Assembly (NCBI GenBank): GCA_031213475.1
Contig: JARUPZ010000002.1
Location: 17,910,079 to 17,974,078 of the forward strand
From: Nereocystis luetkeana
Taxonomy: Eukaryota > Sar > Phaeophyceae > Laminariales > Laminariaceae
DNA: 64,000 nucleotides
Direction of reading: 5' to 3'
The notes under the pieces: generated by a model
What the model was told of the DNA's origin: nothing
Database searches by the model: none
What the model saw: the letters and a program-made list of their open reading frames with translations, nothing else
Shown here: piece by piece, positions 54,888 through 64,000 of the stretch
How positions within the stretch are numbered: the stretch's first letter is position 1
How the letters are laid out: each line of letters starts with the position of its first letter
Position numbers and translations under genes: made by a program

Positions 54888-57800
54888 TCATGGTTCGGTT
54901 AGGTCCCCTACTGTTTGTTTGGCAGTGTATGCGAATGTTGTACCGGATGAAACGATGAAAACTGCGGTTTTATTAGGCCGTGATAGTTGGTCGCACTTCC
55001 CTATCCGAAAATATCGCGACGTGGATGCTCATAAAACAGTACTAACTTTTGAAACCGAAGGCGGTTCAAAGACCACTGATCAAAAATTCACGCAGTGGGT
55101 GAATAACGCTGTTGGTATGGTAGAAGAGAAAGGAAATGGTCAAGTAGTAGTCCGTGTTGACAGCCATAGATATCGCTTGCCGAATGCTATGTCTTGGTTG
55201 AAAGTACGCCTTACGAATGCTGATGGTAGTCCTGCCATCAAAGGTCAATACTACATACGTTTTGGACCAAGTTGGTTTCCTCAGGAAGCTATCGTAGAAG
55301 CTGGAGCGTCTGAAATACCAATACAAAGATTGAATTCGGACAGCTTCCAAGTACAGAGAGGTATGCGTTTGGGTGTAGGTGGTGAGAGGTTGACACTATG
55401 CGAACTGGACAACGCGGAGATAACTCCCAATGAGATGCCGAGCATAAATGCCATAGTAGAAGGAAGTGGCAGTCCAGAAGTTTTGAATGATGAACCACCG
55501 CCGGCAGTGTTATCTAATTTGAACCCAGTACAACGGAAAGCGTTTATACAATTATGGAATAAGGTCCCCACGCATTTGCGTGCAATTCATTTTGATTTTG
55601 AAGAGAGCCTCTGGACTGAAAACGATATTGATTCTCTTGGAACCCTACTCTGTAAATACGCACACCGTTTTTCGAAGCATAGCACTGACTTGGGACATGT
55701 TACAGTTGATCCTTTCCGCATTATTCTTAAGAAAGATGCGCAACCGGTGAAACAAAGACCGTATCGACATTCCCCTGTGTTAGCTGAGAAAGTTCAAACT
55801 GAAATTGATAAATTGGTTTTAGCGGGAATTTTACGTCGATCATATTCAAATTGGTCGAGTCCGCTAGTGGTAATTGCCAAAGCTGATGGTCGCATTAGAT
55901 TGACTTGCAACTACAAGCGTTTAAATGCACAGTCAATTATTCCAGTTATGCCTCTACCCACAGTAGATGATTTGTTGTCCGACCTTGGCGGAGCGAATGT
56001 GTTTAGCACTATGGATCTAGTGAGCGGGTTTTTCCAGTGCTCTATACACGAAGACTCTATTCCACTGACCGCTGTTTGTACACAAGCTGGAAATTACGAG
56101 TGGACCGTTATGCCAATGGGTTTAGCTTCTAGTCCTGGATGGTTTCAATCCATTATGTTGCGTGTGTGTGAGGGTTTAAAACGTGTTCGCCTTTTTATAG
56201 ATGATATTGTGTGTTTTTCGAAAAACGGGGCAGAACATGTGTGTGATTTGGAGAGATTTTTCGAAAGATTAACGACGTTTGACCTTAAACTGGCACCGAA
56301 GAAAGCATTTTTAGGAGTGCGAGTCATCAAATTTTTAGGACATCGTGTGACGTCAAAAGGGCTAGAACCTGATCCGAGTAAAGTAGAGGCAATGACCAAA
56401 TTGCCCATGCCCTCGAATGTCAGCCAGTTACGATCGTTGTTGGGAGCTTTATCGTATTACCGGAAATTTTTGCCCCATATGGCAACTGTTACTCGACCTC
56501 TGAATAACCTCTTGAAAAAAGATGTTGTATACGTGTTTACCACAGAACATGTCGAGATAGTACAAAAGTTGATAAAACGACTGACGAGCCCAGAAGTTTT
56601 AGCCTTTCCAGACTTTAAAGCGGCAATGTCAGGAGACCGTCCTTTTCGGTTGATTACAGACGCATCGATAGATGGGTTAGGTGCTGTAATTGAACAGACA
56701 CAACCGGATTCATCCGTTCGACCAATCTGTTTCCTGAGCAGAACAACATTACCGAATGAGCGCAATTGGAGCGCCACAGAACTGGAATGTGCTGCTATAG
56801 TATGGGCTATAAAGAAAAACAGGCAGTTGTTTTATGGCATTCCTTTCACGGTGGTAAGTGACCATCAACCTTTAAAGAATTTGGAGAGTCTGTCCACGAA
56901 AGTCAATAGAGTACAGAGATGGTTTGATTTTTTGAGTGCTTATACGTATACGTTGGAATACCGGCCAGGAAAGGTAAATGGCAATGCGGATTTGATGTCG
57001 CGATTACCATTGCCTGCTACAAAAGCTGATAATGACCCTGATGTCCGATTGTCTGATCCTACAGATATCGATGTTTACATGATCGGTGCAAGCGGAGTCC
57101 GGTCTTTGCTTCTAGCAGAACCTATGAGTTCAACCTTGGAAGGGTTGGAACAGCCGGAACCCGGGTTTGTTTTTACGGTGGGGGAGAGAGAACTGAGGAC
57201 TGCGCCGCTAACCACCAACGAAGAGTCAGCTCGAGTTTGGCAGGTGATCCAGAATGAGCGGAAGAAAAGACAGTCGACCACAGTAGAATCGCAGCGTATA
57301 AATGCTATACCAGACGATACACCTCTGGTAGAACCAACGTCGCAAGTAGTAAGTGGTCAATGGGAGCCTGGACTTGTATTGCATGCTTGTCCTATGACGG
57401 AGGAAGGTAGAACCCTTCTAGGCATGAGAGAAAAACAGTTAGTCTCTGTGATCGATCCTGAAGAGGAAGGTGGTAGTGCTGCTGGATTAGCTGGTAGCCA
57501 AGACCATGGTGAAAACAGTGATGAACTTCCAATGGAAGATTTAGAGAGTATGGAAGCAAGGGAATTTGGAGAAAGATTGTGTGAGAAATCTGCTAGTGAT
57601 TGGGCCACAGAGCAGCTAAAAGATGAAACCGCACGAACCGCAGTTGATTTTATACTTGCTGGAATCACAGTTGACGATATTACTAATGAAGTTATACCTG
57701 ATACAGTGGATAAAATGGAAGTGAAGCGGTTAGTCTCACAAGGAGAATTGATGGAACTCACTAATTCGCAAAAGCTACTAGTTAAACGTCTTACTCGTGA

Positions 57801-59772
57801 ACCTGTGCATCGCGATAACAGGAACCCTGGACGGTTCGAACGTTTGCTGGGAGAGGAGCCAGTGAGGACTTACGTGCCATTGTTGTTGAGACCTTGGGTG
57901 ATGGATTGTACTCACAAGGAAGCCGTTCATTTGGGTGAGAAGGTTACACTCACAATGTTACAGCGGTTTTATTGGTGGGTCGGAATGTCCGATAGCGTCA
58001 AGTGGTGGATTAGGAGATGCTATACATGCCAAGCCAGAAAAACAGCTCGAAGTACTGTCAGATGGCCGTTAGTTTCATTGCCACTACCAAGTCGTCCAGG
58101 ACAGATGGTGTCATTTGATTTATTAGGACCTTTGCCGGAAACGAAGAATGGAAATGTTTATGTTTTTTTGATTGTAGACTTATTCAGTAGACACGCAGAA
58201 GGATATGCGTTAACAAAGGAAGAGAAAACTGCCAGAGGCTGTGCAGCAAGGATAGTGGATGATTACATACCAAGATGGGGGTGTCCTCACACCTTTTTGT
58301 CCGATCGAGGTACGGAATTTATATCCCAAGTAAGTAGAGCTGTGTATGAGACATTGGGAGCTGTTAAGAAATTTACTAGCTCCTATCATCCTCAAACGAA
58401 CGGAATGGTTGAAAGGCTAAACCATACCCTTTGTCAGATGTTGTCGTATCTTATTGCTGATGATCAAAAGAACTGGGATGAAATGTTGATGCACGCAGTA
58501 GCAGCCCACAATAATAACGTAAGTAGAGGTACAGGGTTGGCTCCTAATGAGGTGCACATTGGACGATACCCAAGGTTACCTATGACGATATTAGAAGGAC
58601 GGGGTGTAAAAGGTCATCAGGGTCTGAAACAGGACCAATTGGATTATCTCGAACTTATGCGGGATAGACAAGTGAAGGCCTATGAGTTAGTTAAGGAGGA
58701 AGATCGTTTGATAAAAGCCAGACATGAAGCAGCAAACGAAAACTTGGAAGAGTTAATAAATCGACGTCCAAAGTTTGAAGTTGGAGGTTGGGTATGGATT
58801 TATGACGATAAGAGCACTATTACTGGAGGTGGACAACATGTGCTAAAAACCAAGGAAGCTGATTCGAAGAGTAGAAAGTTTGCATTAGCTGCAAAACTGG
58901 CTCAGTGTTGGACCGGGCCTTATAAAATATTATTTGTAGGACCTGGAACAGCAAACGATGGGAAAATAGTTGGAGCTAATTTATTGTTAGTAGAAGTTCG
59001 TAAGGATGAACCGGGTAGAGAGATCAATGCAAGGGTATCGATATATCGGTGTAAAAAGTGCTACAACCCTCACGAAGGAGCGGAAGGGCCGAAATTTCTG
59101 CCATGGGCTATGTGCAGTTATGTTCTAAATAAGTACTCGGAACGTTCGCCCCCTTTCCATTTAACCGCTGAGGACGTTAGTATGGAATTGGACAGCTATC
59201 GCATCAGACCAACCTTTATTACGAAACACCGAATTTCGAGAGGCCTAGGAGGGAAAAATGCAGTACAATACTATACTAGCTGGGACGAGGTGAAAGTTAA
59301 AACCTGGGAGCACGAAACTGATATTGAACAGTATGGAAACTTAGTCTCAAGATACTGGGCAGGAGATCCGGTACAGGTTGGAGGAGAAAACGCGAAGTAC
59401 CGAAGATATCGAGTACAGCTTGCCAAACGTGCACTTGCAAGTGCGAGAGGCGAGAGACATGTCGCGAAGGGATACAAAGTTTGTTGTGATACTCGTGGTA
59501 GACCTGGAATATATGACCCTGACATCATTGGCTCTTATATTTACTTTAAAACCACGCATTCAGGATGGCAACTGGCAAGGGTAGTGATGGTGGCAGAGGA
59601 CGCGCAGAGCAAGAACTTGCCGCATACGATCAAGTTACTGGACCTGGGAAAGAGGTACAATGTTCATCTTTCTGAGGAGAAGCTGACAACTGTTAGCGAG
59701 GAAATAGGAACTTGGTGTTGGCATGTTCATGTCACTATGCAAAGTAGTAAGAAGTTTCTGCATGCTATGTAG
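54874..59772 (+). CDS. pol: Element 2 Pol: protease end, reverse transcriptase, RNase H, integrase, chromodomain-like tail
   Basis: A continuous frame of about 1630 codons. LLGRDSW closes the protease near residue 32. RT motifs are VVIAKADGRIRLTCNYKRLN, FSTMDLVSGFFQC, MPMGLASSPGWF and FIDDIV (about residue 442). RNase H has LITDASIDGLGAV, ATELECAAIVWAI and VVSDHQPL. An acidic linker follows. Integrase has an HHCC zinc finger (HKEAVHLG to CYTCQARK), then SFDLLGPL, LSDRGTEF and an E in GMVERLNH, with 35 residues between the second D and the E. WTGPYKILFVGP is the GPY/F module. KHRISRGLGG to TWEHETDIEQYGN resembles a chromodomain, and a tudor/SH3-like block follows. All catalytic residues are present. 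Confidence 0.94.
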   Translation: MKKIDHGSVRSPTVCLAVYANVVPDETMKTAVLLGRDSWSHFPIRKYRDVDAHKTVLTFETEGGSKTTDQKFTQWVNNAVGMVEEKGNGQVVVRVDSHRYRLPNAMSWLKVRLTNADGSPAIKGQYYIRFGPSWFPQEAIVEAGASEIPIQRLNSDSFQVQRGMRLGVGGERLTLCELDNAEITPNEMPSINAIVEGSGSPEVLNDEPPPAVLSNLNPVQRKAFIQLWNKVPTHLRAIHFDFEESLWTENDIDSLGTLLCKYAHRFSKHSTDLGHVTVDPFRIILKKDAQPVKQRPYRHSPVLAEKVQTEIDKLVLAGILRRSYSNWSSPLVVIAKADGRIRLTCNYKRLNAQSIIPVMPLPTVDDLLSDLGGANVFSTMDLVSGFFQCSIHEDSIPLTAVCTQAGNYEWTVMPMGLASSPGWFQSIMLRVCEGLKRVRLFIDDIVCFSKNGAEHVCDLERFFERLTTFDLKLAPKKAFLGVRVIKFLGHRVTSKGLEPDPSKVEAMTKLPMPSNVSQLRSLLGALSYYRKFLPHMATVTRPLNNLLKKDVVYVFTTEHVEIVQKLIKRLTSPEVLAFPDFKAAMSGDRPFRLITDASIDGLGAVIEQTQPDSSVRPICFLSRTTLPNERNWSATELECAAIVWAIKKNRQLFYGIPFTVVSDHQPLKNLESLSTKVNRVQRWFDFLSAYTYTLEYRPGKVNGNADLMSRLPLPATKADNDPDVRLSDPTDIDVYMIGASGVRSLLLAEPMSSTLEGLEQPEPGFVFTVGERELRTAPLTTNEESARVWQVIQNERKKRQSTTVESQRINAIPDDTPLVEPTSQVVSGQWEPGLVLHACPMTEEGRTLLGMREKQLVSVIDPEEEGGSAAGLAGSQDHGENSDELPMEDLESMEAREFGERLCEKSASDWATEQLKDETARTAVDFILAGITVDDITNEVIPDTVDKMEVKRLVSQGELMELTNSQKLLVKRLTREPVHRDNRNPGRFERLLGEEPVRTYVPLLLRPWVMDCTHKEAVHLGEKVTLTMLQRFYWWVGMSDSVKWWIRRCYTCQARKTARSTVRWPLVSLPLPSRPGQMVSFDLLGPLPETKNGNVYVFLIVDLFSRHAEGYALTKEEKTARGCAARIVDDYIPRWGCPHTFLSDRGTEFISQVSRAVYETLGAVKKFTSSYHPQTNGMVERLNHTLCQMLSYLIADDQKNWDEMLMHAVAAHNNNVSRGTGLAPNEVHIGRYPRLPMTILEGRGVKGHQGLKQDQLDYLELMRDRQVKAYELVKEEDRLIKARHEAANENLEELINRRPKFEVGGWVWIYDDKSTITGGGQHVLKTKEADSKSRKFALAAKLAQCWTGPYKILFVGPGTANDGKIVGANLLLVEVRKDEPGREINARVSIYRCKKCYNPHEGAEGPKFLPWAMCSYVLNKYSERSPPFHLTAEDVSMELDSYRIRPTFITKHRISRGLGGKNAVQYYTSWDEVKVKTWEHETDIEQYGNLVSRYWAGDPVQVGGENAKYRRYRVQLAKRALASARGERHVAKGYKVCCDTRGRPGIYDPDIIGSYIYFKTTHSGWQLARVVMVAEDAQSKNLPHTIKLLDLGKRYNVHLSEEKLTTVSEEIGTWCWHVHVTMQSSKKFLHAM

Positions 59773-60284
59773 GATAACATGAGAACGGGCAGATGAGGGG
59801 GAATGGTGGAAATTAATCATCTGGGACGTATACATGCATTAGTAGCAGAAACTGGGACAGGGAGTGGGCGGTTAAGAGAACGTCTGTATGGTTAGAATTG
59901 CTGATTCGGAGTACTATGATTGAATGGTTGTGTAGAGTGTCTTACATAGTGAATGAGAGAAATCAGTTGTTTATAATCAGTATGACATAATGGGGGAAGG
60001 TGGTTAATTTTAGGACCGATCTGCAGTCTTCGGACAGGTCAAAGGGATTACAACAGACCAGACTTCATAACATTGCAAAATGGTTGAATACAGGTCGATT
60101 AGTGGAAAGATTTGGGTGGAAAGATTTTTGGTTAAGTTTAGGAAAGAGCTCTGAGAGATAACGTTTTAGTATGTTAGTTTTAATGCAATGTACTGTTATT
60201 TCAGTAGCAATCTCAAACTAGGGTGGTGTTATTTCATTGTGACTTTGTTGCGAAAAGATGACAATGAACTTGGGGGGGCAAATG
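59773..60284 (+). other. 3' untranslated region of element 2 with polypurine tract
   Basis: Noncoding, with no domains. It ends in TTGGGGGGGCAAATG (60270-60284) immediately before the 3' LTR; the G7 run is the likely polypurine primer. Confidence 0.7.
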
Positions 60285-60898
60285 TGGTGAGATTGGAGTT
60301 TCAGTTGGAATTTGTATGGACAGATTGAGTTAGTAAGGATTGAGAGTGGAGATGGAAGTTTTCTTGAGAACCGAAAATGCTTGTTTAGGAAGCATTTTGG
60401 AGATTTGAATGAGAGAATGTCAGATTTGAATGTGAGAATGCCAGAATTGAATTTGAGAATGCAAAATATTTGAATTGAAAGAATAAGTGCAGAAATTAGC
60501 CAATCAGCAGCAGTGCATAAGGAGATATACGAGAAAGTGAGCTGAGAATTGAAGATGGGGTACAAGAAAGTAGATAGCTTTGAAGTATGGAGTGTGTTGA
60601 TAATAGCCTCGAGAGTTGAGAGCGACGCTTTCCGTTGGGATGCACGGCACGCTTAGCTGTCGACAATTTGCAATTGGAAGAGCCTGGCCCGAGCAGTTGG
60701 AGGCAACAGGACGAGGGAGCGGCACCCAGGCCCCACCTCTGTCAGTACACGTTTCTCCAAGCCACCAGCTGCAACCTTGGACGATAATACACGAGAAAAT
60801 ACTATCCTTGAATTGAGTCACTGCATTGATACATCGAGCCTATCAGCACAGAGCATTCTGCTGTTGATCAGAGAGAGAGAAAAGGCTTTCCTTTAAAG
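60285..60898 (+). repeat. 3' LTR of element 2
   Basis: The same 614 bp as 49241-49854, with no difference noticed by eye. Peptides read from both LTRs are the same over their shared length. Confidence 0.95.
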
Positions 60899-61123
60899 CA
60901 CTGGGATCGTATTTGTAGTACTTGGAAGGCGTATCTTAGGTGGAAAACCAGGGGGTTTCCAGAGAGGCACGAGCGTGGTCTCAGTCTCCGTCGTGCACGA
61001 AAGGAATAAAGTGGTTATTCTATCCCTAAGCGAACATCAACGTGAGTACCAACGAGTGCCGGCTTAATAGGCAGACCTGTCCTGGGATACAAAGTGTCCC
61101 GCTCTCCGTGATATTCACACGAT

Positions 61124-62485
61124 TCAGTGAATAATACCGGAATCGACTTGTAACGAGTTGATAATATACAACTATCTATACAGTCAACGGTCTGTATCAG
61201 AGACGGGCTGACGTCATTATTAACGGTTGACTGCAGCCAGAGCACTCACGATATTGCCGTATTAACAGAACGAGCGGGGACTCATATTGTGCCCGATGAG
61301 GATACTTTACTTTAGAGTGGGCAGTTCACGCGCTCGACTGCCCGTCTTCAGTTATACCTGGTAGTCCAATGGAACGATTCCGACACTGGCACTGGAGAAT
61401 ACGTTATCCATGTATTCAGGAATCCCTTGTGTCTCGCAAAAAGAGGCAGATGTAAAGCACACTGTGTCCCTTCCACCCAAAACGATTAAGAAAATACCGT
61501 TCATTACTTGATTGAATAACCACACCCATGCATATTTCAAGTATATATACATATGAGCACTGTGCACGGGTACTGTATTAATACTCAAATGATCCAACAA
61601 TAACGCACGAATGTATACTCTTGGTGTCTGCACACCCTTGCATATGTACAGTACTATTGATGAGGACCGCAGTAAATAGGACCAAATGTTGTTATTAAAA
61701 ATAGGCAAATATATAGGTTTTTGACTGTACCGTAGGTCCTGGTCCTATTTACTATGGTCTCCCGTAATAGTTGAACGTTTTCTCCCACTTACTTGTACGT
61801 CTCAAACTCGATAGCAAATTACCACGAATAAAATGCTAAAAGCTCGTGCGGGGCATATTCACACGAAACAACCAAACACAATCCACACTGACTGGCATCT
61901 CAACGATATACCGGGACACTGGCTGTTGGGGTTCAGCACTTAGGTGGCTAACCATGACTTGGTTTGAGGGCACTACTCCACAAACAATATCTCCCGAGCA
62001 ATCACGAGACAACTACACGTGAGGTTGCGAATCACGTGCTAGACGGCCCACTACAGGGCGAACGACATCGGGCCGGATATTTGAATGGTAGAGGGTGTGG
62101 TGCGACGGTGCTGACAACAAGTACTCCCAGCGGCTATAGCGACGTCGACAACAAACGATAGTGGGGCTTGTTTCATGGTGACGAGGCGACAACGTCTCGC
62201 TTAGGGTCCACAACGATACGCGCTGATCATCTCATGACATTGTGGCACGATGTTGCCATGTCTCCGAATACCCAAAACTAGACGTTCTATCTTTCACGAG
62301 AAAGTGGTATTGGAAATTCGTCGGCGAGGCTTTACCAGGGCAGCAACGCTTATGATTTTCAATATACAGTAGCTTCAATAGCATACAGGCCGATGTGCAC
62401 GGTGAGCACAGAGCCGCCTATATCAGGTACCGGCAACGTTGTTCCTAGCAAGGACCCGCCCAGTGCTGTAAAATCCGGTAACGAA
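61124..62485. other. Intergenic stretch with nothing firmly recognised
   Basis: Only short frames. The last few hundred bases before 62486 may be the decayed 3' end of the integrase-bearing remnant that follows. A single TACCTGGTA motif lies at 61355. Confidence 0.4.
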
Positions 62486-63560
62486 CTAGACGCGTCTATA
62501 TGGTTTGCCTTCATAGGAATGAACTGATGTTTCTGACGTTTCCACGAGTTCGCCATCCCTCGCAACACGATAAATTACCGGCCATAGTTGGGAACGCACA
62601 GTAAAGGGACCACGCAAGGGACTAATACGTTTGGGGATGGGCCCATCAGCAACGGTATAGATGCGGTATACCAACACCTGATCTCCCTGCTGATATTGCG
62701 GAAAGGACAATTTCTCGTTAGACTCTGTCTGCTTATCGGTACGTTCCTGTAAACTGCCACGAGCAATTTTGTAAGCGAGTTGCAGGTTTTCAACGGTACG
62801 ACGGGAGTATTCGAATCGTGTTCCAGAACCAAACGTGACGGGACGCCGACAACAATGTCGACGGGTATCAGAGCTCTACGACTAAACTTGAAAAATGTGG
62901 GGTTTCTTCGAGCGTTTTTGAGGTATGCTGCGCTGTGCGCGAGCTCAAAATACGTTAGTAGTTCTGCCCAATTGTCGTATTTAGCGTTTGTTTACGTGCA
63001 TAGGCAACCTGTTGTGCCAAGTGCTATGCACACGCTCTAAGGCGGAGTTGTCTTGTGGGCGGTACGCTGACGTGCGCATTTTTTATGAACCCGAATACGG
63101 CTGGCAACTCCTTGGCATATTCATGGTCAAACTCGCTACCGGAGAAGAGAAAACAGAGAACACGCGTTCTACGACAACTAGGCTGGAGGAATTGTGACGG
63201 CTGATTTGTCACTAATCGCGACCAACACGAGAAAACGAATCATGTGGTCAATCACGAACATGGCGTACTTCGAGTTATTCGACGACGATTTGTACTCGAC
63301 CAGGCCAGGATGTACACCTGCAACGTACGGAAAGACGATGCTCAACATATACTTCAGAGGACGGTAATACGCCTTGCTTGCAATGTTGGTGCGAAATATA
63401 GCATCGAATCGCGTGGTTGCGTCTTTGTACATAGACAGCCACTGAACCACGGTCTCGGGTTGAATGAGCGTAGCGCTTGAAGCTAGATGACCACCAAACG
63501 CAGATAGATCGCGGCATGAGTTGTTCGTGGAGTACGAACCTGGATGCCCTGACCGCCACG
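62486..63560 (-). pseudogene. pol: Remnant of a third retroelement integrase, heavily decayed
   Basis: Minus-strand pieces in changing frames follow integrase order. YAMFVIDHMIRFLVLVAISD (63178-63450) matches the first-aspartate region. GSEFDHEYAKELPAVFGFIK (63024-63212) matches the block after the second aspartate. GDQVLVYRIYTVADG and SPLRGPFTVRSQLWPVIYRV (62486-62710) match the C-terminal domain. It differs from elements 1 and 2 and has no visible LTRs, so it is an older, separate lineage. Confidence 0.75.
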
Positions 63561-63599
63561 TGGTCTGATGAGATTATTTATAGTCGTTGTCTTCGAGGA

Positions 63600-64000
63600 C
63601 AGAGGAGGAGAGAGAGAGCGGAGCCTAGCTCGCAACTCGGAGCGGAGAACGGAGTGTTCGAACTCTCCTCATGAACACACGGCAAAATTCACAATAACGC
63701 CTGCGAAGATATACGCAACCCTCTACAGCTTGTAACCGTCGCTGCCGGAATGATCCAAACGAACACCCTCCCTGGCTGTTCACAGCAATGATGAGACCAA
63801 AGAGACTTGCTAGGACCTACGAACAGTCAACGACCATCCCGCAGGAGGAAACCTGGCCACCGGGTCAAAACCCCCTGTATAACACATATACTCCAAACCA
63901 TTGCAATTCAAAAACCGGCCGCATCCCAAACGATGGCCATGGCCAGAAAATAAAATGTCAAGTGGTGCCCTATCCCCCCGTGCCCTTCAAAATAGCGCAG
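63600..64000. other. Right edge of the window, nothing recognised
   Basis: No frame with a known domain and no clear repeat. It may be upstream sequence of the decayed retroelement. Confidence 0.35.

Larger units (their letters stand above)
49241..60898 (+). mobile_element. Ty3/gypsy LTR retrotransposon element 2, recent, 11.66 kb
   Basis: LTRs of 614 bp at both ends look identical, and CACTG lies on both sides (49236-49240, 60899-60903). Removing the element restores the solo LTR sequence seen in the two other copies of that LTR. The order is LTR, primer site, Gag, protease, reverse transcriptase, RNase H, integrase with GPY/F and chromodomain-like tail, polypurine tract, LTR. This is the chromovirus arrangement. 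Two breaks remain: a TGA after Gag, and a one-base shift in the protease. Confidence 0.95.
49181..61119 (-). mobile_element. Solo LTR of the element-1 family, interrupted by element 2
   Basis: The two parts (49181-49240 and 60904-61119) join to a 276-bp LTR starting TGTTATGATACTGC and ending TTCACA, matching 8134-8408 and 22117-22392. CGAT flanks the outer ends (49177-49180, 61120-61123), a 4-bp target duplication of its own. No internal element-1 sequence is attached, so it was already a solo LTR when element 2 arrived. Confidence 0.92.

Overview
This window is eukaryotic nuclear DNA, rich in repeats and poor in genes. The evidence is a six-exon gene with GT-AG introns of about 0.3-1.1 kb, chromovirus-like Ty3/gypsy retrotransposons, tRNA-headed SINEs, MITEs and microsatellites. 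I cannot name the organism. A large algal or other protist genome would fit, but nothing here proves it. There are no bacterial operons, no rRNA and no CRISPR array.

Host genes. The only well-supported host family is a secreted CAP/SCP (PR-1-like) family, present four times. A complete six-exon gene lies on the minus strand (30695-34536, 240 aa predicted). A second copy on the plus strand has five exons with matching boundaries (1058-3561), but its signal-peptide exon is not identified. A 5'-truncated copy lies at 40645-41321, and a fragment with an in-frame stop at 47224-47375. Exon lengths and phases (58, 148 and 154 bp) agree between the two better copies, which supports the models strongly.

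Segmental duplication. The DNA from about 2745 to 8133, continuing at 22393-23610, is a diverged copy of 40530-46215. Each copy shows the pre-insertion site for insertions in the other. Copy A received a TTAA-flanked foldback element (6307-6409) and a 14.3-kb LTR retrotransposon (8134-22392). Copy B received a 395-bp MITE (45729-46123).

Retrotransposons. Element 1 (8134-22392, minus strand) is a decayed Ty3/gypsy element with 275/276-bp LTRs. Between Gag and protease it carries a NADAR (YbiA/DUF1768) domain, which is the most unusual thing in the window. Element 2 (49241-60898, plus strand) has two 614-bp LTRs that look identical and a CACTG target duplication. Its Gag and protease ORFs share one frame across a single TGA, and a one-base shift in an A7 run splits its protease. 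It inserted into a solo LTR of the element-1 family (49181-61119). A short non-autonomous LTR element lies at 24891-27240, and an integrase remnant at 62486-63560.

Small repeats. There are two nearly identical 327-bp SINEs, two 0.4-kb MITEs, other tRNA-like fragments, a degenerate satellite (47680-48640), a CATA microsatellite, and an unexpectedly frequent short motif, TACCTGGTA/TACCAGGTA, spread through the intergenic DNA.
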